Both the position numbers and the translations under genes were made by a program. The notes beneath the pieces were generated by a model that did no database searches, was not told the origin of the DNA, and saw nothing but the letters and a program-made list of their open reading frames with translations. 64,000 nucleotides of DNA, from contig NZ_CABVPL010000002.1 in NCBI RefSeq assembly GCF_902499045.1, forward strand, positions 62,001-126,000, in the 5' to 3' direction. Within the stretch, counting starts at the first letter, position 1. Each line of letters starts with the position of its first letter. The DNA is from Burkholderia latens. GTDB lineage: Bacteria; Pseudomonadota; Gammaproteobacteria; Burkholderiales; Burkholderiaceae. Positions 14,493-23,672 of this stretch are shown here, piece after piece.

Positions 14493-15943
14493 GCGACGAA
14501 CGCAACCCGTCCGCGCCGGCCCATGCGGGCGCCCGGCTCGCGCCGTCGATCTGGAAGGTCAGCGCGGTTGCGACGCTCGGCTCGCTGCTGTCGCAGCTCG
14601 ACGCGACGATCGTCAACGTGTCGCTGTCGAGCCTCGCGACCGATCTGCACGCGAGCCTGTCGACGATCCAGTGGGTGACGAGCGGCTATCTGCTCGCGCT
14701 CACGCTCGTGCTGCCGCTGAACGGCTGGCTGGTCGACCGCATCGGCGCGAAGGCGCTGTATCTGTGGTGTTTCTCCGCGTTCACGCTGACGTCGGCGCTG
14801 TGCGGGCTCGCGTGGTCCGCGCGGTCGCTGATCGCGTTCCGCGTGCTGCAAGGCGCGAGCGGCGGGCTGCTCGCGCCGATGGCGCAGATGATGATCGCGC
14901 GCGTGGCGGGCCAGCAGATGGCGCGCGTGATCGGTTATGCGGCGGTGCCGGTGCTGATCGCACCGATCCTCGGGCCGGTCGTCGCCGGCGCGATCCTGCA
15001 GCACACGTCGTGGCGCTGGCTCTTTCTCGTGAACCTGCCGGTCGGCGCGCTGGCGCTCGCGCTGGCCGTGTGGTTCCTGCCCGGCGACCGCGACGAAACG
15101 CAACGGCGCGAACTCGACTGGCTCGGCCTCGCGCTGCTGTCGCCGGCGCTCGTGCTGTTCCTGTATGGCACGGAGCGGATTGCCGCGGCGCCCGGCATCG
15201 CGGCGATCGCGGCGTCCGCGCTGCTGCTCGCGGCGTTCCTGCGCGTCGAGCGTCGCAAGCGCGAGCATGCACTGATCGACGTCGCGTTGTTTCGGTCGCG
15301 CGTGTTCGGCGCGGCAGCAGCCACGCAGTTTCTGTCGAACGGCGCGATCTACGCGGGCCAGATGCTGATTCCGGTGTTCCTGATCCAGGCATGCGGCCGT
15401 TCGCCCGGCGAAATGGGCTGGCTGCTGGCGCCGCTCGGGCTCGGCATGCTCGTCACCTATCCGTCGATGGGCGCGTTGACGAGCCGATTCGGCGTGCGCC
15501 GGCTGGCCGGCGCCGGCGCGCTGCTCGCGCTCGTCGCGACGCTGCCGTTCGTGTATCTCGCATTCGGCGGCTACGATCCGTATGTGCTCGTGCCCGCGCT
15601 GTTTCTGCGCGGAATGGGCCAGAGCGCGATCGGCGCGCCGTCGATTTCGGCCGCGTATGCGTCGGTCGAGCGACGCAACCTGCCGATGGCGACGACGTCG
15701 CTCAATATCGTCCAGCGCCTCGGCGGCCCGACTTTCACGACGATGTGCACGCTGTTTCTCGCGTGGCGGCTGCGGGCCGAGTCGGTATCCGCGAGCGGCC
15801 TGCCTGCGGCCGCGTATGCCTGGGCGTTCGGGCTGCTGTGCGCGCTGCACGCGGCCAGCTTCGCCACGGCGCTGCGGCTGCCGCGGTGGTCGAGCGGCGC
15901 GGGTGGACGGTCGACCGAAGCCGCGCGGGCCGGTTCGCGGTGA
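14489..15943 (+). CDS. DHA2-family MFS drug exporter (EmrB/QacA type)
   Basis: A 484-residue inner-membrane H+-coupled exporter with about 14 predicted helices. It has the helix 1 motif LLSQLDATIVNVSLSSLATDL, typical of DHA2 proteins, motif A in DRIGAKALYL, and the helix 5 antiporter motif GYAAVPVLIAPILGPVVAG. The GTG start at 14489 overlaps the hydrolase stop codon, so translation is coupled. As the last gene of the marR operon it probably exports the compound sensed by MarR. No EmrA-type adaptor or outer-membrane factor is adjacent. The substrate is unknown. Confidence 0.92.
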   Translation: MSDERNPSAPAHAGARLAPSIWKVSAVATLGSLLSQLDATIVNVSLSSLATDLHASLSTIQWVTSGYLLALTLVLPLNGWLVDRIGAKALYLWCFSAFTLTSALCGLAWSARSLIAFRVLQGASGGLLAPMAQMMIARVAGQQMARVIGYAAVPVLIAPILGPVVAGAILQHTSWRWLFLVNLPVGALALALAVWFLPGDRDETQRRELDWLGLALLSPALVLFLYGTERIAAAPGIAAIAASALLLAAFLRVERRKREHALIDVALFRSRVFGAAAATQFLSNGAIYAGQMLIPVFLIQACGRSPGEMGWLLAPLGLGMLVTYPSMGALTSRFGVRRLAGAGALLALVATLPFVYLAFGGYDPYVLVPALFLRGMGQSAIGAPSISAAYASVERRNLPMATTSLNIVQRLGGPTFTTMCTLFLAWRLRAESVSASGLPAAAYAWAFGLLCALHAASFATALRLPRWSSGAGGRSTEAARAGSR

Positions 15944-15979
15944 GTGTCGCGGCCGCCCCCAGCCGCCGCGCATCGCCGC

Positions 15980-17401
15980 TCAGTGCGCCGCGCATTCGGA
16001 CGCGAGCCGCCCGAGCACCTTCAGCGCGTCCTCGATTTGCCGCGACCACGGATAGCTGTAGTTGAGCCGGATGAAATGCCGGTAGTCGTTCGTCGCCGAA
16101 AACATGTGGCCGGGCCCGACCGTGATCCGTTGCGCGAGCGCGAGCGCATACAGCTTCATCGCATCGACCTGCGGCGGCAGCTCGACCCACAGCACATACC
16201 CGCCCTGCGGCTGCGACAGCCGCGTGCCTTCCGGGAAGAAGCGCCGCACCATCGCGCTCATCAGGCTCGCCTGCTGCGCATACAGCTTGCGCATCCGCCG
16301 CAGATGGAAATCGTAGCCGTCGTACTTCAGGTATTCGGCGATCGCGAGCTGCTCGATCGCGGGCGTCGCGAGCGTGTTCAGGAATTTCAGCTTCTCGACC
16401 TGGTCGCGGTAGCGGCCCGGCATCGCCCAGCCGATCCGGTAGCGCGGCGACAGGCTCTTCGTGAACGACGCGCAATGCAGCACGAGCCCGTCGCGGTCGT
16501 ACGACTTCAGCGCGCTCGGCGTCGCGTCGCCGAAATGCAGCTCGTGATAGACGTCGCTCTCGATCACGGGCACGCCGTGCTTCGCGAGCAGTTCGACGAG
16601 CGCGCGCTTGCGCGCATCGGGCATCTGGAAGCCGAGCGGATTCTGGAAATTGGGCATCACCATGCACGCGGCGATGCGCTCGCGCTTCAGGATCCGTTCG
16701 AGCGCGTCGATGTCGATGCCGTCGCCCGGGTGCGTGGCGACCTCCAGCGCGCGCATGCCCATCCGCTCGATCGCGTGCAGCATCGCGTAGAACGTCGGCG
16801 ATTCGACGGCGATCGTATCGCCGGGTTTCGCGACGGCCTGCAGGCACAGGTTGATCGCCTCGGTCGCGCCGATCGTGACCACGATCTCGGCCGGCTCGAC
16901 CGCGATCCCGCGCTCCGCGTAGCGCCGCGCGATCTGGCGGATCAGCTCCTGATTGCCGGGCGGCAGATCGTCGATCACGCCCCAGCGCGTGCGGCGCCGT
17001 CCGATCGCCTGCGCATGGCGTGAGAGGCGCTGCACCGGGAACTGCGACGCGTCCGGATACGGCGAACCCAGCGGCACCGCATCGTCGCGCGAGATCGAGC
17101 GCAGCGTCGACAGCACGAGCCGGCTCACGTCCACCGCCGACGGCTCCGCGGCCGGCGCCGACACGTTCAGCTCGGCTTCGACCGGCGCCGCGGCCCGCGC
17201 GCGCACGAAATAGCCGGACTGCGGCCGGCTCTCGATCAGCCCGCGGCTTTCCAGCACCAGATACGCGCGCAGCACGGTCGTCACGCTGAGCTGCTGCTGC
17301 CGGCTCGCCTGCCGCACCGACGGAATCCGCTCGCCGGGCCGGTACACGCCGCGCTCGATCTGCGCCTGCAGATCGTCGGCCAGTTGTTCGTAACGCTTCA
17401 C
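15980..17401 (-). CDS. MocR-type regulator: GntR wHTH fused to aminotransferase-like PLP domain
   Basis: A 473-residue cytosolic regulator with a GTG start preceded by GGGAGG. The N-terminal GntR winged helix (residues 1-70, RYEQLADDLQAQIERGVY, then ERIPSVRQASRQQQLSVTTV) is joined by a linker to a fold-type I aminotransferase domain (about 110-473). PLP-binding residues are visible: Asn255 in MPNFQNPLG, Asp283-x-Tyr285 in ESDVYHEL and Lys315 in ASFTKSLSPRYRIGW. Such proteins are PLP-dependent regulators rather than enzymes. It is divergent from the YdeP-like gene at 17561, its likely target. The 160-base gap contains two TGTAC motifs that could be operator halves. Confidence 0.92.
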   Translation of the reverse strand: MKRYEQLADDLQAQIERGVYRPGERIPSVRQASRQQQLSVTTVLRAYLVLESRGLIESRPQSGYFVRARAAAPVEAELNVSAPAAEPSAVDVSRLVLSTLRSISRDDAVPLGSPYPDASQFPVQRLSRHAQAIGRRRTRWGVIDDLPPGNQELIRQIARRYAERGIAVEPAEIVVTIGATEAINLCLQAVAKPGDTIAVESPTFYAMLHAIERMGMRALEVATHPGDGIDIDALERILKRERIAACMVMPNFQNPLGFQMPDARKRALVELLAKHGVPVIESDVYHELHFGDATPSALKSYDRDGLVLHCASFTKSLSPRYRIGWAMPGRYRDQVEKLKFLNTLATPAIEQLAIAEYLKYDGYDFHLRRMRKLYAQQASLMSAMVRRFFPEGTRLSQPQGGYVLWVELPPQVDAMKLYALALAQRITVGPGHMFSATNDYRHFIRLNYSYPWSRQIEDALKVLGRLASECAAH

Positions 17402-17560
17402 GCGCCTCCCTTTCAACTTTCCTTCAACAACACAGTTGCGCTCCGCACTGCGTGACTGGCCGAAACTGTACTCTTTTTTGAAGACGAAAGGTGTACACAC
17501 AGCGGCCGGAGTGCCGCGCGTACTCTGCATCCATCGACCCGACACCTGCATCGCAGCATC
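17402..17560. promoter_or_regulatory. mocR/ydeP divergent promoter region
   Basis: The gap carries the direct repeat TGTAC, first in AACTGTACTC and then in GGTGTACACAC, separated by about 20 bases. It also has a T6 tract. MocR proteins typically bind direct repeats, so these are candidate sites. This rests on sequence only. Confidence 0.35.
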
Positions 17561-19873
17561 ATGAAAAAGAAATCCGCCGCCGCGCGCATCGAACCGTACA
17601 CCCACCCGGCCGCCGGCTGGGGTGCGCTGAAGGCCGTCACGATCAATCTGATCAAGGAAAAGGTCACGGGCGGCAACTACCGCACGTTGCTGCGCCAGAA
17701 CCAGCCTGACGGCTTCGACTGCCCCGGCTGCGCGTGGCCCGACCGCCAGCACGCATCGACGTTCGAATTCTGCGAGAACGGCGTGAAGGCCGTGGCCGCC
17801 GAAGCGACGAGCAAGCGCGTGACGCCCGCATTCTTCGCCGCGCACACCGTCACCGAACTGCTCGAACAGACGGATTTCGAACTCGAACAGCACGGCCGCC
17901 TCACCGACCCGATGGTGTACGACGCACGGACCGACCGCTACGTGCCGATCGCGTGGGACGACGCGTTCGAGCTGATCGCGCGCCACTTGCGCGCGCTGCC
18001 GGACCCGAACCAGGCCGCGTTCTACACGTCCGGCCGCGCGAGCAACGAGGCGGCGTTCCTGTACCAGCTGCTGGTGCGCCTCTACGGCACGAACAACTTC
18101 CCCGACTGCTCGAACATGTGCCACGAGGCGACGAGCCGCGGGCTGCCGGCATCGGTCGGCGTCGGCAAGGGCACCGTCACGCTCGACGACTTCGAGCACG
18201 CGGACACGCTGCTGATCTTCGGCCAGAACCCGGCGACCAACCATCCGCGGATGATGGGCGAGCTGCGCGAATGCGCGAAGCGCGGCGCGACCATCGTATC
18301 GATCAACCCGCTGAAGGAGCGCGGGCTCGAGCGTTTCGCCGATCCGCAAAGCCCGCTGGAAATGCTGACGATGTCGGGCACCAACATCGCATCGACGTTC
18401 ATCCAGCCGACGGTCGGCGGCGATTTCGCGCTGATCAAGGGGATGGCCAAGCGCGTGCTCGAACTCGACGATGCCGCGCGCGCCGCGGGCGGCCCGCGCG
18501 TGCTCGACACCGCGTTCATCGACGCGCACACGGCCGGCTTCGACGCCTTCGCCGACGATCTGCGCAACGAAAGCTGGTCGGCGCTGACGGCGGAGAGCGG
18601 CGTGCCGTACGAGCAGATCGACGGCCTCGCGCGGCTCTATGCGCGCAGCGAGCGCGTGATCGCGACGTGGGGAATGGGCATCACGCAGCACAAGCATTCA
18701 GTCGCGACCGTGCAGATGCTGACCAACCTGATGCTGATGCGCGGCAACATCGGCCGCCCCGGCGCGGGCCTGTGCCCGGTGCGCGGCCACTCGAACGTGC
18801 AGGGCAACCGCACGGTCGGCATCGAGGAAAAGCCGTCGCAGGCGTTCCTCGACCGGCTCGGCCACGTGTTCGGCTTCGAGCCGCCGCGGCACCACGGCTA
18901 CGACGTCGTCGAGACGATCGAAGCCATGCTGGAAGGCCGCGTGAAGGTGCTGATCGGCCTCGGCGGCAACTTCGCGATGGCGACGCCCGACACGCCGCGC
19001 ACGTGGGAAGGCATGCGCCGCTGCGATCTGTCGGTGCACATCACGACGAAGCTGAACCGCAGCCATCTGATCCACGGCCGCGACGCGCTGATCCTGCCGA
19101 CTCTCGGCCGCACCGAGATCGATCTGCAGGACAACGTCGCGCAGGGCGTGACGGTCGAGGACTCGATGAGCATGGTCCACGTGTCGTACGGGATGAACAA
19201 GCCGGCTTCCGCCAACCTGATGTCGGAGCCGGCGATCGTCGCGCACATCGGCCATGCGCTGTTCGGCAGCGGCAAGATCGACTGGCTCGCGTACAAGAAC
19301 GACTACGCGAAGATCCGCGACGCGATCGAGGCGACCATCGACGGCTTCTACGACTACAACGCGCGCATCGCGCGACCCGGCGGCTTCCACCTGCGCGTCG
19401 CATCACGCGACCGCGAATGGCTGACCCCGACGGGCATGGCGAACTTCATCGCGCATGCGCTGCCGGCCGACACGCCGATCCAGCGCGCCCGCGCGCTGCA
19501 CGGCGAGCGGCTGATGACGCTGATGACGACGCGCTCGCACGACCAGTACAACACGACCGTCTACGGGCTCGACGACCGCTATCGCGGCGTGTACGGCCAG
19601 CGGCGCGTGGTGTTCATCAATCGCGACGACCTCGCGATGCTCGGCCTGAAGGCCGGCGACCGGGTCGACATGGAAACCGTTTGGCACGACGGGATCGAGC
19701 GGCGCGCGGACGGCTTCCTGCTCGTCGAATACGACATTCCGCGCGGCTGCATCGGCGCGTATTACCCGGAAACGAATCCGCTGGTGCCGCTCGACAGCGT
19801 CGGCGACGTGTGCAACACGCCGACGTCGAAGTCGGTGCCGGTGCTGCTGCACCGCGCGGGCGGCAAGCGCTGA
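17561..19873 (+). CDS. FdhF/YdeP-family molybdopterin oxidoreductase
   Basis: A 770-residue cytosolic protein related to the formate dehydrogenase alpha subunit. It has an N-terminal region with the partial FeS ligand set FDCPGCAWPD, the molybdopterin oxidoreductase domain (about 110-520, including AFYTSGRASNEAAFLYQLL, then SNMCHEAT and GQNPATNHPRM), and a C-terminal molydopterin dinucleotide-binding domain (about 640-760). Length and sequence match YdeP, linked to acid resistance in E. coli but biochemically undefined. It lacks the Cys/Sec ligand motif of true FdhF as far as I can see; SNMCHEAT carries a Cys. No electron-transfer subunits or FdhD are adjacent. It is divergent from the MocR regulator. 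Confidence 0.88.
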   Translation: MKKKSAAARIEPYTHPAAGWGALKAVTINLIKEKVTGGNYRTLLRQNQPDGFDCPGCAWPDRQHASTFEFCENGVKAVAAEATSKRVTPAFFAAHTVTELLEQTDFELEQHGRLTDPMVYDARTDRYVPIAWDDAFELIARHLRALPDPNQAAFYTSGRASNEAAFLYQLLVRLYGTNNFPDCSNMCHEATSRGLPASVGVGKGTVTLDDFEHADTLLIFGQNPATNHPRMMGELRECAKRGATIVSINPLKERGLERFADPQSPLEMLTMSGTNIASTFIQPTVGGDFALIKGMAKRVLELDDAARAAGGPRVLDTAFIDAHTAGFDAFADDLRNESWSALTAESGVPYEQIDGLARLYARSERVIATWGMGITQHKHSVATVQMLTNLMLMRGNIGRPGAGLCPVRGHSNVQGNRTVGIEEKPSQAFLDRLGHVFGFEPPRHHGYDVVETIEAMLEGRVKVLIGLGGNFAMATPDTPRTWEGMRRCDLSVHITTKLNRSHLIHGRDALILPTLGRTEIDLQDNVAQGVTVEDSMSMVHVSYGMNKPASANLMSEPAIVAHIGHALFGSGKIDWLAYKNDYAKIRDAIEATIDGFYDYNARIARPGGFHLRVASRDREWLTPTGMANFIAHALPADTPIQRARALHGERLMTLMTTRSHDQYNTTVYGLDDRYRGVYGQRRVVFINRDDLAMLGLKAGDRVDMETVWHDGIERRADGFLLVEYDIPRGCIGAYYPETNPLVPLDSVGDVCNTPTSKSVPVLLHRAGGKR

Positions 19874-20156
19874 ACGGGCAGGCAAACACGGTCGGCGACA
19901 AGATCGGTCCGTCACGCCGGCAGCGTCGATTCGCCATCGCTCGAAACGCTCGCCGCCGCGCCGCGACAGCAGGCGCTTGTTGTATCGAATCGTTTCAGCG
20001 GGCCGCGTGGGCCGGAGGCCGCAGGTATACTCCGACGTCAGCCGCCTCCCGTATCGGCCGTCACGAGACGGCACGATGCCAGCGGTTTCGTCGCGAAGCG
20101 CCGCGTTTCGCATCCTGCGCCCCAGCCTCGACACGACACACACGACGATTCCGATC

Positions 20157-20489
20157 ATGAAACGATTCCTGCTGCTTGTTCCCGCCGCGCTGCTCGCCGC
20201 CTGCGGTTCCGCCCCCTCGTCCGACTCGGCCGCGTCCGGCTCGGCACCGATGATCTACGTGTCGTCGGCGCGCCCGGCCCACGCGATCGCGAACTGCCTC
20301 GACAGCCGCCTGTCCGGCACCGAGCAGTCGCAGCACAATGGCGTGACCGACATCACCGTCGGCTCGCGCTCGTACTTCGTCACGCTCACGCCGTCGGGCA
20401 GCGGCTCCGTCGTCAAGGTCGTGCGCGGCTCGGGCAGCGAGCCGGCCGAGGAAGCGATGCGCTTCGCGATCGCGCGCTGCGTGATCTGA
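20157..20489 (+). CDS. small hypothetical lipoprotein
   Basis: A 110-residue protein with a clear lipoprotein signal (MKRFLLLVPAALLAAC, Cys16), followed by a Ser/Ala-rich linker and a compact domain. The domain contains ARPAHAIANCLDSRLSGTE, VGSRSYFVTLTP and AMRFAIARCVI. Two Cys residues in the mature domain could form a disulfide. No function is known to me. It sits between the YdeP-like gene and an orphan binding protein, with 283 bases upstream free of recognisable features. Confidence 0.75.
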   Translation: MKRFLLLVPAALLAACGSAPSSDSAASGSAPMIYVSSARPAHAIANCLDSRLSGTEQSQHNGVTDITVGSRSYFVTLTPSGSGSVVKVVRGSGSEPAEEAMRFAIARCVI

Positions 20490-20624
20490 TCGCCGGCCGT
20501 GACGGGCGCCCTGCCCGGCGCGAAGCATCGACGCGGGCGCTATGCCGCGCGCCCGCCGAATATTTTCATCCGGGCCGCCGTGGATGAGAGAATCGCACCA
20601 CGATTCCCTTTCCACGGAGCCCGC

Positions 20625-22214
20625 ATGAAGCATCTGCTGTCCCGGCTGTTCGTCAGCGCCGCGCTCGCCGCACTCGTTCCGGCGTTGCCGGCGCAGGCCG
20701 CGACGCCGCCCGGCATTTTCGTCGTCGCCACGCAGCTCGGCGAATTCACGACCCTCGACCCGAGCGAAATCTACGAGCTCGTGCCGTCCGAGTACGTCGC
20801 GAACACCTACGAACGGCTCGTGCGCGTCGACCTGAAGGATCCGACGCGCTTCGACGGGCAGATCGCGCAGTCGTGGACGGTCGGCGCCGACGGCGTCACC
20901 TACACGTTCAAGCTGCGCCCCGGTCTGTCGTTCCATTCCGGCAACGCGGTCACCGCGGACGACGTCGCGTGGTCGCTCCAGCGCACCGTTCTGCTCGACA
21001 AGGGCCCGGCCGGCGTGCTCGCCGATCTCGGCCTCACGAAGGCGAACGTGATGCAGAAGGTGCGTGCGGCCGACCCGCAGACCTTCGTGCTCGAAACCGA
21101 CCGCAAGTACGCGCCGAGCTTCGTGCTCAACGTGTTGAGCGCATGCCCGGCATCCGTCCTCGACAAGAAGCTGCTGACGTCGCACCAGCAGGGCAACGAT
21201 TTCGGCAGCGGCTGGCTGAAGACCAACGACGCCGGTTCGGGCCCGTACCAGCTCGTCAAGTGGACGCCGAACGAAAGCATCGTGCTGCAGCGTTTCGACA
21301 AGTACCGTGCGCCGTATCCGATGAAGCGCGTCGTGCTGCGCCACGTGCCCGAGGCATCCGCGCAACGGCTGCTGCTGGAGAACGGCGACGTCGATGCCGC
21401 GCGCAACCTGAGCCCCGACAGCCTCGCCGCGCTGACCAGGGCCGGCAAGATCCAGGTCGCGTCGTGGCCGGTGTCCGCGCTGCTGTACCTGAGCCTGAAC
21501 ACGAAGAACCCGAATCTCGCGAAGCCCGACGTGCAGCAGGCGATGAAGTGGCTCGTCGACTACGACGGGATCCAGCGCAACATCGTCAGCACGACGTACA
21601 AGGTGCACGAGACGTTCCTGCCGGAAGGCTTCCTCGGCACGCTGAATTCGAATCCGTACAAGCAGAACGTCGCGAAGGCGAAGGCGCTGCTCGCGAAGGC
21701 CGGTTTGCCGAACGGCTTCGACGTGACGATGGACATGCCGAACGACTATCCGTACATCGAGATCGCGCAAGCGCTGCAGGCCAATTTCGCGCAAGGCGGG
21801 ATCCGCGTGAAGCTGATCCCGGGCGATGCGAAGCAGGCGATCGGCAAATACCGCGCGCGCCAGCACGACATCTTCGTCGGCGAATGGTCGCCGGACTACA
21901 TGGACCCGAACAGCAACGCGCGCGGCTTCGCGTGGAATCCCGACAATTCCGACCAGTCGAAGACGAAGATGCTCGCGTGGCGCAACAGCTGGGACATCCC
22001 GCAGCTGACGAAGGACACCGAGGCCGCGCTCGTCGAGCCGTCGCCCGCGAAGCGCGCGCAGCGCTACGAGGCGCTGCAGAAGGCCGTGCTCGCGAACTCG
22101 CCGTTCATCATCATGTTCGAGAAGGTCGTGCAGGTCGCGACGCGCCCCGGCACGACCGGGCCGGAGATCGGGCCGATCAACGATCTCGTGTCGTACCGGA
22201 CGCTGAAGAAGTAA
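20625..22214 (+). CDS. ABC transporter substrate-binding protein, dipeptide/D,D-dipeptide type (orphan)
   Basis: A 529-residue periplasmic family 5 binding protein. The signal peptide spans residues 1-25 (ALPAQAA). The mature start FVVATQLGEFTTLDPSEIYE is followed by SYTFKLRPGLSFHSGNAVTA-like sequence (LRPGLSFHSGNAVTADDVAW) and FSPDYMDPNSNARGF-like sequence, the hallmarks of DppA/OppA-type proteins. GGAG supports ATG 20625. It is very close in sequence throughout to the DdpA-like protein at 26849, so the two are paralogues. This copy has no permease genes beside it and probably delivers ligand to the ddpBCDF transporter encoded 6 kb downstream. Confidence 0.88.
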   Translation: MKHLLSRLFVSAALAALVPALPAQAATPPGIFVVATQLGEFTTLDPSEIYELVPSEYVANTYERLVRVDLKDPTRFDGQIAQSWTVGADGVTYTFKLRPGLSFHSGNAVTADDVAWSLQRTVLLDKGPAGVLADLGLTKANVMQKVRAADPQTFVLETDRKYAPSFVLNVLSACPASVLDKKLLTSHQQGNDFGSGWLKTNDAGSGPYQLVKWTPNESIVLQRFDKYRAPYPMKRVVLRHVPEASAQRLLLENGDVDAARNLSPDSLAALTRAGKIQVASWPVSALLYLSLNTKNPNLAKPDVQQAMKWLVDYDGIQRNIVSTTYKVHETFLPEGFLGTLNSNPYKQNVAKAKALLAKAGLPNGFDVTMDMPNDYPYIEIAQALQANFAQGGIRVKLIPGDAKQAIGKYRARQHDIFVGEWSPDYMDPNSNARGFAWNPDNSDQSKTKMLAWRNSWDIPQLTKDTEAALVEPSPAKRAQRYEALQKAVLANSPFIIMFEKVVQVATRPGTTGPEIGPINDLVSYRTLKK

Positions 22215-22220
22215 GTTGAC

Positions 22221-22267
22221 GGCGGTGCGCCGCGCGGCCGCTCCGGGCTGCCGCGCGGCGCACCGCC
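22221..22267. terminator. perfect 18-bp inverted repeat between convergent genes
   Basis: GGCGGTGCGCCGCGCGGC (22221-22238) pairs perfectly with 22250-22267 around an 11-base loop. It lies in the 78-base gap between the orphan binding protein and mntH. It lacks a T tract on either strand, so it is probably a bidirectional transcript-end or mRNA-stabilising hairpin rather than a canonical terminator. Confidence 0.65.
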
Positions 22268-22292
22268 ACCCCGCCCTCGCCGCGCTCGCCGT

Positions 22293-23600
22293 TCAGTTGA
22301 ACGCCGCCCACACCAGGTACGCGTTCAATCCGACGATCACGACCGTGGCGGCCCCCGCGACGATCCGCAGCGGCATCCGGATCGCGTAGCGCCCCATCAC
22401 GTCCGCCCGCGCCGACAGAACGACCAGCGCGATCATCGGCATCGGCAGCACGAAGCTCAGCACCACCTGGCTCGCGATCATCGCGCGCGTGACGTCGCAG
22501 CCGCACGCAGCCACCGCGAACGCGGGCGCGATCGTCACCGCGCGCCGTATCCAGACCGACAGGCGGCGCCGGATGAACCCCTGCATCACGACCTGCCCGG
22601 CCATCGTACCGACTACCGAGCTCGACACGCCCGACGTCAGCAGCGCGACGAGAAACAGCATGCCGGCCGCCGGCCCGAGCACGGGGATCAGCGTGTGATA
22701 GGCGTCGCCGATATCGGTCATGCCCGGCGCGCTCGCATGGAACGCCGACGATGCCATCATCACCATCGCGATGTTCACGAACCCGGCGAGCCCCAGCGCG
22801 ACGACGACCTCGCGATTCGAGAACCGCATGAGCCGGCGCCGTTCCGTGTCGTCGCGCGCAGCGATGCGATCCTGCGTGAGGCCCGAGTGCAGATACAGCG
22901 TGTGCGGCATGATCGTCGCGCCGATGATCCCGACCGCGAGCGTCAGCGCCGCATGATCGGGAATCTGCGGGACAACCAGATGGAATGCGGCCGCGTGCCA
23001 GTCTTGCGGCGCGATCGTCAGTTCGCCGAGATAGCACGCGCCGATCACGCCGACCAGCGCCGCGATCGCGGCTTCCAGCGGCCGGAAGCCGTGCGTCTCG
23101 AGCGCGAGGATCGCGCAGGTCGCCAGCGCCGTCGCGATCATCCCCGCGAACAGCGACAGGTGGCACAGCAGCCCGAACGCCAGCGCGCCGCCGAGAAATT
23201 CGGCGAGATCGGTCGCCATCGCGGCGATCTCCGACGCGATCCACATGCCCCACACCAGCGGTGCGGGGAAATGGTCGCGGCACAGCTGCGCGAGGTTGCG
23301 GCCGGTCACGATGCCGAGCTTCGCCGACATCGCCTGGAACAGCATCGCGATCGCGTTCGCGGCGAGCACGACCCACAGCAGCCGGTAGCCGTACGCGGCG
23401 CCGGCCTGGATGTTGGTCGCGAAGTTGCCGGGATCCATATAGCCGATCGACGCGATCACGGCCGGGCCGACGAACGGCAGCAGCGCGGCGATGCCGGTGC
23501 GGCGCCCTTCCAGCGCGGCGCGCGCCGCGCCGTCGGCGCGCTCGGCGGAAAGGTCGGGCAGCGCGTAGCCGCTGCCGGATTTGCTCGGGACGGGAATCAT
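22293..23600 (-). CDS. mntH: Nramp-family divalent metal (Mn2+/Fe2+) transporter
   Basis: A 435-residue inner-membrane H+-coupled metal importer with about 11 helices. The two signature metal-binding motifs are intact: DPGN at 56-59 in GYMDPGNFATN (helix 1) and MPH at 231-233 in IMPHTLYLHSG (helix 6). It is second in an operon behind the oxalate decarboxylase gene (72-base gap, with a strong stem-loop), on the same strand. Mn2+ is the cofactor of bicupin oxalate decarboxylases, so supply of Mn to that enzyme is a reasonable inference. A second Nramp gene enters the window at the right edge. Confidence 0.93.
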   Translation of the reverse strand: MIPVPSKSGSGYALPDLSAERADGAARAALEGRRTGIAALLPFVGPAVIASIGYMDPGNFATNIQAGAAYGYRLLWVVLAANAIAMLFQAMSAKLGIVTGRNLAQLCRDHFPAPLVWGMWIASEIAAMATDLAEFLGGALAFGLLCHLSLFAGMIATALATCAILALETHGFRPLEAAIAALVGVIGACYLGELTIAPQDWHAAAFHLVVPQIPDHAALTLAVGIIGATIMPHTLYLHSGLTQDRIAARDDTERRRLMRFSNREVVVALGLAGFVNIAMVMMASSAFHASAPGMTDIGDAYHTLIPVLGPAAGMLFLVALLTSGVSSSVVGTMAGQVVMQGFIRRRLSVWIRRAVTIAPAFAVAACGCDVTRAMIASQVVLSFVLPMPMIALVVLSARADVMGRYAIRMPLRIVAGAATVVIVGLNAYLVWAAFN

Positions 23601-23624
23601 GGTCGGGTTCCGTTGGAATGGGAA

Positions 23625-23660
23625 AGGCCGGCCGCGGAGCGGAGCGCTGACGGCCGGCCT
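23625..23660 (-). other. intercistronic stem-loop between oxdC and mntH
   Basis: AGGCCGGCCG (23625-23634) and CGGCCGGCCT (23651-23660) form a perfect 10-bp stem in the 72-base oxdC-mntH gap. With no T run, it is more likely an mRNA processing or stability element setting the ratio of the two products. Confidence 0.55.
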
Positions 23661-23672
23661 GCCGCTGCGGCG

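Noticed and set aside
16953-17289. Plus-strand frames inside the mocR gene
   Set aside because: No ribosome binding sites and Arg/Ala/Pro-rich products; shadows of the regulator.
17402-17560. Possible attenuator from the T6 run upstream of the YdeP-like gene
   Set aside because: There is no stable GC stem before the T run, so it does not qualify as a terminator.
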